This document shows, one piece after another, positions 1 through 5,369 of a stretch of DNA of 10,357 nucleotides. Below the pieces are notes generated by a model. It worked only from the letters and a program-made list of their open reading frames with translations. It searched no databases and was not told the origin of the DNA. Each line of letters opens with the position of its first letter. Position 1 is the stretch's first letter. The position numbers and the translations under genes are program-made. The stretch spans positions 1 to 10,357 of the forward strand of contig CAJTLY010000030.1 in assembly GCA_910577095.1 (NCBI GenBank). The letters run 5' to 3'. Source of the DNA: an uncultured Alphaproteobacteria bacterium (GTDB lineage Bacteria; Pseudomonadota; Alphaproteobacteria; RF32; CAG-239).

Positions 1-20
1 AAAGATGTATGTTTAGTCAT
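1..20 (-). CDS. Start of a gene leaving the left edge (six codons visible)
   Basis: An ATG at 20-18 on the minus strand opens a frame reading M-T-K-H-T-S up to the window edge. It is preceded by AAGGA (33-29), eight bases before the ATG, which is a well-placed Shine-Dalgarno site. A candidate promoter and two palindromes lie just upstream. It points the same way as the ribosomal operon but is separated from it by a strong terminator, so it should be its own transcription unit. The protein cannot be identified from six residues. In some alphaproteobacteria leuC follows rplS, but nothing visible here tests that. Confidence 0.42.
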
Positions 21-36
21 TGACACAATCCTTATC

Positions 37-59
37 TAAATGCATTTAAACGATCGTTT
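37..59. promoter_or_regulatory. Two abutting perfect 12-bp palindromes, possible operator
   Basis: TAAATGCATTTA (37-48) and AAACGATCGTTT (48-59) are each perfect 12-bp palindromes sharing one base. They lie between the candidate promoter (75-103) and the Shine-Dalgarno site of the left-edge gene, where a repressor dimer could bind. AT-rich DNA yields some palindromes by chance, so the operator role is inference. The palindromes themselves are certain. Confidence 0.4.
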
Positions 60-186
60 TTTTGATACGTCTTAAGTTTAGTTTACTATTATCAAAAAAG
101 CAAACATAAATCATTACAAAATAACAATTTTATTTAAAATCAGATATCAGCGTTCGGCCATAGCAAAAAAACGATCCTTTTTTTGA
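48..186. repeat. Pair of direct 18-bp repeats, one mismatch
   Basis: The segments 48-65 and 169-186 both read AAACGATC-(G or C)-TTTTTTTGA, matching at 17 of 18 positions and starting 121 bases apart. The first copy contains the palindrome AAACGATCGTTT. In the second copy the G-to-C change breaks the palindrome, leaving an A-run/T-run hairpin. They might be two sites for one protein, weak terminators, or remnants of a local duplication. Confidence 0.55.
75..103 (-). promoter_or_regulatory. Weak sigma70-type promoter candidate for the left-edge gene
   Basis: On the minus strand TTGCTT (103-98) is followed after 17 bases by TAAACT (80-75), matching 3 and 4 of 6 consensus bases. Transcription would start near 68, leaving about a 48-nt leader that contains both palindromes. 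GATAAT (93-88) is an alternative -10 but lacks a good -35. AT-rich context makes chance matches likely. Confidence 0.25.
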
Positions 187-315
187 GACAATTTCAATTT
201 CTTCTGATCCCAAACTCCCCCAATGCCATCCGCCGTTTTCCGGCCGTTTACGCCGATCGTTTCGGCTTTATCATCCAAACAACCGCCGCCCGCCTGTCCT
301 GTTTGTCAACGCAAC

Positions 316-345
316 AAAAAAACCTCTCCGTTGCGGAGAGGTTTT
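316..345 (-). terminator. Rho-independent terminator of the ffh-rplS operon
   Basis: A perfect 10-bp stem (321-330 with 334-343; arm AACCTCTCCG) closes a 3-nt loop. On the minus strand it is followed by a run of T from the paired bases through 316. It lies about 25 bases beyond the rplS stop codon, as expected for the end of the operon. A T-run on the plus side means it could also work in the other direction. Confidence 0.85.
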
Positions 346-370
346 TCATCACAAACGACAGTTGCCGTAA

Positions 371-775
371 TTATTTCTCGGAAGCGGCAGCAGCAGCTTC
401 TTTTGCCTTCTGAGCGGCACGCAGGTCGTCGGCAATACGAGCCGAACGGCCGCGCAAAGCACGCAGGAAATACAGTTTGGCGCGGCGGACACGACCGATA
501 CGCGAAACTTCAATCTTGGCAATATTCGGAGAATACAGCGGGAATACGCGTTCGACGCCTTCACCGAAAGAAATTTTTCTGACGGTAAAAGAAGAATTCA
601 GTCCGTCGTTTTTACGGGCAATGCAGACACCTTCATAAACCTGAATACGTTCACGATCGCCTTCTTTAACTTTGGTGTGAACTTTCAAAGTATCGCCCGG
701 CTTAAATGTCGGAAGGCTTTTGCCTTCGCTGAGCTTTGCAATCTGCTCTTTTTCTACTTCTTTTAAAATGTTCAT
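371..775 (-). CDS. rplS: 50S ribosomal protein L19
   Basis: L19 is a large-subunit protein at the 30S-50S interface. The 134-residue product shows the family core over about residues 1-118: an N-terminal helix, the Q-V-Y-E-G-V strand (45-50), the signature VERVFPLYSPNI (74-85) and the basic RVRRAKLYFLR stretch (95-105). The family is usually about 115 residues. The extra length is an Ala/Lys/Glu tail (119-134), probably flexible. The ATG at 775 has an AAAGGT ribosome binding site about 9 bases upstream. It is the last gene of the operon, 41 bp after trmD and followed by a strong terminator. Identification is secure; the tail's role is unknown. Confidence 0.97.
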   Translation of the reverse strand: MNILKEVEKEQIAKLSEGKSLPTFKPGDTLKVHTKVKEGDRERIQVYEGVCIARKNDGLNSSFTVRKISFGEGVERVFPLYSPNIAKIEVSRIGRVRRAKLYFLRALRGRSARIADDLRAAQKAKEAAAAASEK

Positions 776-816
776 TAGAGTTACCTTTACTTAAAATATT
801 TTGTTACTTTCTATGC

Positions 817-1512
817 CTAAACCCTTTTTGAGTCAAGATATTTTTTCAACAGATCCGGCCGGCGCTCTCCGGTAATTTTTATGGCCTGCTCTTTGCGCCA
901 ATCCTCAATCTTCTTATGATGACCGCTTAAAAGCACTTCGGGAACCTGTTTTCCTTCCCATTCGGTCGGACGGGTATATTGCGGATATTCGAGCAGACAG
1001 TCTTCAAAGCTTTCGCTCATCGTCGACTGCGCATTGCCGAGCACGCCCGGCAACAACCGGATAACCGCGTCAAACATAATCTGCGCCGCCTGCTCACCGC
1101 CGGTCAGAATATAGTCGCCGATGCTGACTTCCTCAATGTCAAAAGCTTCCAGCACCCGCTCGTCGATTCCTTCAAAACGGCCGCAAACCACACTGACCTC
1201 AGTTTCCCGGCTCAATTGATGCACCGTTTGCTGCGTCAGCGGACGTCCTTTCGGACTCATCGCCAAAATACGGCCGCCGCTGTGGTTGGCGGCAATGGCA
1301 CGCCCCAAAACATCGGCGCGCATCACCATTCCGGCACCGCCGCCGCAAGGCGTATCATCCACCGAACCATGCTTGTCGAAAGCATAATCGCGGATATTTA
1401 CGGTTTCAAACGACCAAATGCCTTCTTCCAATGCGCGTCCGGTCAGCGAATAACCGAGAAAACCCGGAAAAATTTCCGGAAAAATGGTATAAATTTTAAA
1501 ATTTAACGCCAT
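817..1512 (-). CDS. trmD: tRNA (guanine37-N1)-methyltransferase TrmD
   Basis: TrmD methylates N1 of G37, next to the anticodon, using S-adenosylmethionine. This prevents +1 frameshifting. The 231-residue product is a SPOUT (trefoil-knot) enzyme: VDDTPCGGGAGMVMR (51-65), VCGRFEGIDERV (109-120), the SAM-binding knot IGDYILTGGE (131-140), and the C-terminal tRNA-binding part with LLEYPQYTRP (173-182) and LLSGHHKKI (194-202). R152 aligns with the essential Arg154 of the E. coli enzyme. At the same offset E167 stands where E. coli has catalytic Asp169; I believe Glu also occurs here in related bacteria. Its ATG overlaps the rimM stop by one base (TAATG), suggesting translational coupling. The stop codon is TAG. 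Confidence 0.97.
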   Translation of the reverse strand: MALNFKIYTIFPEIFPGFLGYSLTGRALEEGIWSFETVNIRDYAFDKHGSVDDTPCGGGAGMVMRADVLGRAIAANHSGGRILAMSPKGRPLTQQTVHQLSRETEVSVVCGRFEGIDERVLEAFDIEEVSIGDYILTGGEQAAQIMFDAVIRLLPGVLGNAQSTMSESFEDCLLEYPQYTRPTEWEGKQVPEVLLSGHHKKIEDWRKEQAIKITGERRPDLLKKYLDSKRV

Positions 1513-2042
1513 TATTCCCCGTCTTCCTCGTCAAACAGCATCGAAACCGAGCTGACAATAATATAACCGTCTTTAATATTAACTTCGGGAACATAAACCC
1601 GGTTGAAGGGAATCATTTCCAGCTTTCCGGTCGCGGCAATTTTGATTTCCAAAATTTCCCCGGCGCCGAAATTATAAATCCCGGCCACCCGTCCCGCCGA
1701 CTGCGCGCTGCCGTTTTGACGAACTTCCAGCCCGATCAGGTCGGCCTGATAAAACTCGTCTTCATTCTCCAACGGCGGCAAAACTTCGCGTTCGGCATAC
1801 AAACGGCTGCCGATCAGTCCTTCCGCGGTATTGCGGTCGTCGATTCCTTTAATCTTCACCCGGAGCAATTCCTTGGAGTGCCCGGACACTTTTACTTCAA
1901 AACGACGCCCGTTCTGGTCTTCGAGCACCCCGTAACGTTCAAGATTGCGATCGGTTTCGGTAAAACTCTTTACCTTGACCTCACCCTTGATTCCGTGAAC
2001 GCCGACGATTGCCCCCAGACAGATTTTACGACCGTTTTCCAT
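1512..2042 (-). CDS. rimM: 16S rRNA-processing / 30S maturation protein RimM
   Basis: RimM is an assembly factor for the head of the 30S subunit. It binds S19 and helps process 16S rRNA. The 176-residue product has the N-terminal RimM beta-barrel with its signature around VGVHGIKGEVKV (13-24), and a C-terminal PRC barrel starting at EFYQADLIGLEV (96-107) and containing NFGAGEILEI (124-133). Length is normal for the family. The ATG at 2042 is preceded by GAGG about 9 bases upstream, and rpsP ends 27 bp before it. Its stop overlaps the trmD start. The acidic C-terminus (DEEDGE) is encoded by G-rich codons that probably also serve as the trmD ribosome binding site. Confidence 0.96.
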   Translation of the reverse strand: MENGRKICLGAIVGVHGIKGEVKVKSFTETDRNLERYGVLEDQNGRRFEVKVSGHSKELLRVKIKGIDDRNTAEGLIGSRLYAEREVLPPLENEDEFYQADLIGLEVRQNGSAQSAGRVAGIYNFGAGEILEIKIAATGKLEMIPFNRVYVPEVNIKDGYIIVSSVSMLFDEEDGE

Positions 2043-2069
2043 AAAAGCGGATCCTCAATTGTTGAAAAA

Positions 2070-2441
2070 TTATTCGGCAGACGAAGCAGCTTCGGCAGCA
2101 GCGGCAGCAGCAGCTTCTTTTTCTTTCATTCTTTCCTGAGCCTTGGCTTTCGGAGCCGATTTTTTCGGCTGTTCACGAACCGCCGGAGCTTTGACCAGAC
2201 CGAGGTTGCCAAACAGCTTTTCCAGTCTGTCGGTCGGCTGAGCGCCGACACCGAGCCAATATTTGACTCTTTCTTCATTGATTACCAGTCTCTGTTCATG
2301 ATCCTGCGGCAACAACGGATTGTAAGTGCCGAGTTTTTCAATAAATCTACCGTCGCGGGGCGCTCTCTGGTCGGCTGCCACAATACGATAGAACGGACGT
2401 TTTTTGGAACCGCCGCGAGATAATCTGATACGAACTGCCAT
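2070..2441 (-). CDS. rpsP: 30S ribosomal protein S16
   Basis: S16 is a primary-binding small-subunit protein needed for 30S assembly. The N-terminus MAVRIRLSRGGSKKRPFYRI and the following V-A-A-D-x-R-x-P-R-D-G-R-F-I-E stretch (21-35) are diagnostic. The core ends near residue 84. Residues 85-123 form a Lys/Pro/Ala-rich tail ending in a seven-Ala run and A-A-S-S-A-E, so the protein is longer than the 82-residue E. coli form; long tails are common in alphaproteobacteria. The ATG at 2441 has an AAAGGA site 9-10 bases upstream. It lies 56 bp after ffh and 27 bp before rimM. Part of the tail coding sequence is identical to part of the rplS tail (see findings). Confidence 0.97.
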   Translation of the reverse strand: MAVRIRLSRGGSKKRPFYRIVAADQRAPRDGRFIEKLGTYNPLLPQDHEQRLVINEERVKYWLGVGAQPTDRLEKLFGNLGLVKAPAVREQPKKSAPKAKAQERMKEKEAAAAAAAEAASSAE

Positions 2442-2497
2442 TTTTTATTTTCCTTTCTAAAAAGATGTATTCGAGTTAATTTCTTCCGCTTTATGGC

Positions 2498-3877
2498 TTA
2501 AAACGGAAACTTGTTGCCCATTCCTCCCGGAAGTTTTCCGAAAGGAGCGTTTTTCATCATTGAAGCAAGACCGGCAAGACCGCCGCCCCTGCCCATTTTT
2601 TTCATCATTGTCGCCATCTGCTCATATTGCTTCAAGAGCTTGTTGACGTCCTGAACTTCCACACCCGAGCCCGCGGCAATTCTCTTCTTGCGCGAGGCTT
2701 TGATGATATCGGGATTTTTCCTCTCCGACTTTGTCATCGAGAGAATAATCGCCTCTTGCTTTTTAATCAGACCGTCGCCGACGCCGGCATTTTCAATCTG
2801 ATTTTTAAACTTCGACAAACCGGGGATCATTCCCATAATTCCGCCCAGACTGCCCAGTTTTTGTATCTGGCGCAATTGCGCCAGCAAATCGTCCAAATCG
2901 AACTTGCCTTTCATCATCCGGGCAGCCATTTTGTCCGCCTCTTCGCGATCAACCGTCTCCAGCGTCCGCTCCACCAGCGAGACCACGTCTCCCTGCCCCA
3001 GAATCCGTCCGGCAATCCGATCGGCATGAAATTCTTCCAGTTCGTCGACCTTTTCGCCGGTTCCCAAGAACTTCAACGGCACCCCGGCAATCATCCGCAT
3101 CGAAAGCGCGGCCCCGGCACGAGACGAACCGTCAATACGGGTCAGTACAATTCCGCTCAGTCCGAGTCTTTCGTTAAATTCCCGAGCGACGTTGCAGGCA
3201 TCCTGCCCCATCATCGCATCCGCCACCAGCAGAGTTTCCGCCGGCTCCGACAATTTCTTGACCGCCTGCAACTCTTCCATCAGCGTTTCGTCAATATGCA
3301 GCCGGCCGGCCGAGTCGAGAATCAAAATGTCAAAACCGCCTTTTTTGGCAACATCCATCGCCCGCCGGGTAATTTCCAACGGTTTCTCGCCTTTAACGAT
3401 CGGCAGGCCGTGACCGCCGATCTGAACCGCCAGCTGTTCAAGCTGTTCCTGCGCCGCCGGCCGATACACGTCCAGCGATGCCAGCAACACTTTGCGGTTT
3501 TTACCCAGCCGCTTTGCCAGTTTGGCCGACGTTGTCGTTTTACCCGAGCCTTGGAGACCGGTCATCAAAATCACCGCCGGCGGCACCACGTTAAAATTGA
3601 GTCCGTTTTCTTCGGCACCGAGCAGCTTCACCAACTGATCGTGAACAATCTTAACCACCAGTTGTCCCGGCTGAATCGAACGCACCAGTTTTTCGCCGCG
3701 GGCTTCCTCTTTGACTTGGGCAATAAATTCCTTAACCACCGGCAAAGCGACATCGGCCTCAAGCAAAGCAACCCGAATTTCCCGCATTGCTTCGTCAATG
3801 TCTTTGTCGCTCAGAACCCCGCGCGAGGTGATCCGGGCAAAAACGCCGCTCAGTTTGTCAGTAAGGTTCTCAAACAT
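2498..3877 (-). CDS. ffh: Signal recognition particle GTPase Ffh
   Basis: Ffh binds 4.5S RNA and the signal sequences of nascent membrane proteins, then docks with FtsY to deliver ribosomes to the Sec translocon. The 459-residue product has the N domain (1-95), the G domain with P-loop GLQGSGKTT (107-115), DVYRPAA (136-142), DSAGR (188-192), TRID (246-249) and GTGEK (272-276), and the M domain (about 325-459). The M domain has the hydrophobic finger loop GSLGGIMGMIPG (342-353) and RNA-binding SRKKRIAAGSG (395-405). DSAGR and DGSSRAG depart slightly from the usual DTAGR and DG-x-x-R/K-G-G. The ATG at 3877 has AGGT (3888-3885) at 7-base spacing. An out-of-frame ATGATG sits directly after that site and would give only M-M-Y-V before a stop. 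It is the first gene of its operon. Confidence 0.97.
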   Translation of the reverse strand: MFENLTDKLSGVFARITSRGVLSDKDIDEAMREIRVALLEADVALPVVKEFIAQVKEEARGEKLVRSIQPGQLVVKIVHDQLVKLLGAEENGLNFNVVPPAVILMTGLQGSGKTTTSAKLAKRLGKNRKVLLASLDVYRPAAQEQLEQLAVQIGGHGLPIVKGEKPLEITRRAMDVAKKGGFDILILDSAGRLHIDETLMEELQAVKKLSEPAETLLVADAMMGQDACNVAREFNERLGLSGIVLTRIDGSSRAGAALSMRMIAGVPLKFLGTGEKVDELEEFHADRIAGRILGQGDVVSLVERTLETVDREEADKMAARMMKGKFDLDDLLAQLRQIQKLGSLGGIMGMIPGLSKFKNQIENAGVGDGLIKKQEAIILSMTKSERKNPDIIKASRKKRIAAGSGVEVQDVNKLLKQYEQMATMMKKMGRGGGLAGLASMMKNAPFGKLPGGMGNKFPF

Positions 3878-3986
3878 ACATCATACCTATAAACTATTGC
3901 ACGCCAGTGTGCGAACCCTCGCTGACTGGCGGCACTCCTCGGAGTGTGGTTAAATTACAAAACGCAATGAAAAATCATTGAACTTT
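3878..3986 (-). ncRNA. Structured 5' leader of the ffh operon, candidate cis-regulatory RNA
   Basis: From the predicted start near 3986 to the ffh ATG the transcript has about 109 untranslated bases. In 5'-3' order of the RNA it can form: hairpin C (6 bp, 3980-3975 with 3970-3965, T4 loop); hairpin B (CACTC/GAGTG, 3946-3933, CGAG loop); and hairpin A (7 bp, 3931-3925 with 3908-3902, then a 2x2 internal loop and a 4-bp tip with GGGT loop). Hairpin A ends 13 bases before the AGGT ribosome site. The 3' arm of hairpin C (ATTGC, 3968-3964) can instead pair with GCAAT (3900-3896) next to the ribosome site, closing a multi-branch structure around B and A. None of the hairpins is followed by a T-run, so control of translation is more likely than attenuation. 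This is inference from base pairing only. Confidence 0.45.
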
Positions 3987-3992
3987 TGCTCG

Positions 3993-4020
3993 ACTATATC
4001 TGATAAATAACAATAGTCAA
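3993..4020 (-). promoter_or_regulatory. Sigma70-type promoter of the ffh-rpsP-rimM-trmD-rplS operon
   Basis: On the minus strand TTGACT (4020-4015), extended by an upstream C, is followed after 16 bases by TATAGT (3998-3993). Both hexamers match the consensus at 5 of 6 positions. It lies just past the end of the upstream gene and predicts a start near 3986. It is the best promoter match I found in the window. Confidence 0.75.
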
Positions 4021-4022
4021 GC

Positions 4023-4067
4023 AAAAAAACACTCTGACGGCCACTGCGTCAAAACAACGCCGCTCAG
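4023..4067 (-). terminator. Probable terminator of the ELM1-like gene
   Basis: On the minus strand a stem of TGACG/CGTCA, or alternatively CTGA-CGG/CCG-TCAG with a bulged base that includes the stop codon, is followed by seven T (4029-4023). The stem is imperfect and separated from the T-run by several bases, so efficiency is uncertain. The ffh promoter starts immediately beyond it. Confidence 0.45.
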
Positions 4068-5284
4068 ACTTCCGACAATCGGCCGATAATTTTTTCCGCC
4101 AGCAGGAAATTGACGTTTGGCAAAACTTTCAGTTTCAGGTCTCGCGGTTCGGTTCCGGCATCAAAATCCGCAAAGTCAATCGCATAACCTGCCGCCGTCA
4201 GCTGATCGGCCAACCGATAACAGTCGGGACGAACGGTACAGTCAACTTCCGCTTCCCGGCAGATCGCCGTAGGAATGCCGCAAGCCGCGGTTTCACAGTA
4301 GGAAAAAGAATCAAAGGTATGAACGACCAACGTATTTTCCAATCCCAGAACACCGGGATAAATATTGCCGAATTCGACAGCCTGACGTAAAAACACTTCT
4401 TCGTATCTGCCCGAATAAATGCGCCATTTTTCCGATTGACACTCTTCGTTCGTCCGTCCCACCTGCTTAGAATTGTAAAAACGAATTTTTTCTCCGCTCG
4501 CAACACTTTGCTCATAAAAATAATCGGTAACATCGTTCGGTGTCCGCGGACCATTGACAATAATGACATTGTAGTTTCTCTGCGCCAGTTGCTGCGCGCG
4601 GCGGAAAATATTTTCGGCATTATTCAGGCTCAACCGAATTTCCGGCCCCGCCACTCGGCCGCCAAGCACGAACACAACATTAGGACGGCCGTTCCGGCAG
4701 GCAGCCAATACCTTTTGTATCTTCGGCTGCCCGAACTTTTGCCGGATAAACACGCGCGACATATTGTGGATAATCCCTTCCGAAACGAATATTTTCTTTT
4801 TCAGTTTTGCATCGGCTTCCAGCATCTGCCGTTTTTCTTCGCTCATGAGATGCCCACAGACATGAACCACGTCGGCAAACCGGTAATTGTATACGCTGGA
4901 ATTGACGGCAACCGTCACTACTCTGCCTATGCCGTATGCGGCATAATAGTTTTTGACCGCACGACAGACCGCATCGACGTTGACCGCAGCATCGTCGGCA
5001 TCTTCCGGCGAACAAATGGTGACAAATACTTTCGGCACCAGCAGATGATGAGAGAAATAACCGTCCAAACAACGAAAAACATCGCGCTCAAACTTTTCAT
5101 CATCGGCATAAAGATGCCGTTTAAGCGGCATTCCCGCCACATTTTCAAAGCACATGTCAAGATTATAAGCAAAATGCATACCTTTGTCACAAAAATGCAT
5201 CAATCCCGACAGCACCCCGCGCAACTGGTTAAACTCTCCCAATTTCGGCGTTGAAGGTGCAAAAGCAATCATATGTCTAATCAT
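4064..5284 (-). CDS. ELM1-like putative GT-B-fold glycosyltransferase
   Basis: A 406-residue protein without signal peptide or membrane segment. The C-terminal half carries, in order, VVFVLGGR (203-210), NVIIVNGPRTP (239-249) and HTFDSFSYCETAACGIPT (322-339). These resemble, in order and spacing, the GG-P/S, SRRTP and T-x-D-S-x-S-M-x-x-E-A-x-x-x-G-x-P motifs of the ELM1 family (Pfam PF06258). That is a GT-B-like family of unknown activity in bacteria, named after a plant mitochondrial fission factor. The assignment is my pattern match and is tentative. A sugar-nucleotide-dependent transferase is possible; the substrate is unknown. It lies 81 bp after secA and ends just before the ffh promoter. 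The ATG at 5284 has no clear Shine-Dalgarno site and lies 9 bases beyond a perfect TATAAT, suggesting a nearly leaderless mRNA. An internal Met at residue 5 is no better placed. Confidence 0.6.
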   Translation of the reverse strand: MIRHMIAFAPSTPKLGEFNQLRGVLSGLMHFCDKGMHFAYNLDMCFENVAGMPLKRHLYADDEKFERDVFRCLDGYFSHHLLVPKVFVTICSPEDADDAAVNVDAVCRAVKNYYAAYGIGRVVTVAVNSSVYNYRFADVVHVCGHLMSEEKRQMLEADAKLKKKIFVSEGIIHNMSRVFIRQKFGQPKIQKVLAACRNGRPNVVFVLGGRVAGPEIRLSLNNAENIFRRAQQLAQRNYNVIIVNGPRTPNDVTDYFYEQSVASGEKIRFYNSKQVGRTNEECQSEKWRIYSGRYEEVFLRQAVEFGNIYPGVLGLENTLVVHTFDSFSYCETAACGIPTAICREAEVDCTVRPDCYRLADQLTAAGYAIDFADFDAGTEPRDLKLKVLPNVNFLLAEKIIGRLSEV

Positions 5285-5293
5285 AGGCTCTAC

Positions 5294-5299
5294 ATTATA
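5294..5299 (-). promoter_or_regulatory. Perfect -10 box giving a nearly leaderless mRNA
   Basis: TATAAT (5299-5294, minus strand) matches the -10 consensus exactly. Transcription would start near 5289-5287, only three to five bases before the ATG at 5284. No convincing -35 hexamer lies 16-18 bases upstream (GCAGAG is the best aligned), so the promoter may be weak or need an activator. Confidence 0.4.
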
Positions 5300-5324
5300 T
5301 CTTGTTTTCCGATAGTCTCTGCCT

Positions 5325-5369
5325 TTAAACCAAGGATCCCGACAAGATAAGTCGGGATCCTTGGTTTAA
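5325..5369 (-). terminator. Perfect 19-bp inverted repeat at the end of secA
   Basis: Arms 5325-5343 and 5351-5369 are perfect reverse complements (19 bp) around a 7-nt loop. Each arm contains the palindrome GGATCC. The secA stop codon (5368-5366) lies inside one arm. On the minus strand only TTT follows the GC-rich part and no T-run lies beyond the stem. On the plus strand there is no T-run either. It is therefore either an atypical terminator, a 3'-end stabilising hairpin or a palindromic repeat element. The structure is certain; the role is not. Confidence 0.55.

Larger units (their letters stand above)
21..370. other. Intergenic region without a convincing gene
   Basis: Positions 21-190 are strongly AT-rich with homopolymer runs. 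Positions 190-310 are richer in GC. Short open frames on the plus strand lack ribosome binding sites and recognisable protein sequence. The supportable contents are two palindromes, a pair of near-identical 18-bp repeats, a weak promoter candidate and the rplS terminator, all listed separately. A small 5-bp hairpin (252-266) also occurs. I see nothing else in the stretch 190-310. Confidence 0.6.

Noticed and set aside
223..582. Plus-strand open frames across 183-582 overlapping the rplS terminator and gene
   Set aside because: They run through a strong terminator hairpin and antisense to rplS, without ribosome sites or protein-like sequence.
3870..3884. Five-codon upstream frame ATGATG...TGA overlapping the ffh start
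   Set aside because: It begins immediately after the AGGT ribosome site with no spacing, so initiation there is unlikely. It is probably incidental.
2627..3892. A 421-codon open frame on the plus strand opposite ffh
   Set aside because: It lies wholly antisense to a certain gene, has no ribosome binding site and gives a His/Gln/Phe-rich sequence with no recognisable domain. It is an artefact of codon bias in ffh.
3896..3931. tRNA-like look of the ffh leader (a GGTTCG loop sequence)
   Set aside because: No acceptor, D or anticodon arms can be formed around it. The GGTTCG bases belong to the tip of hairpin A.
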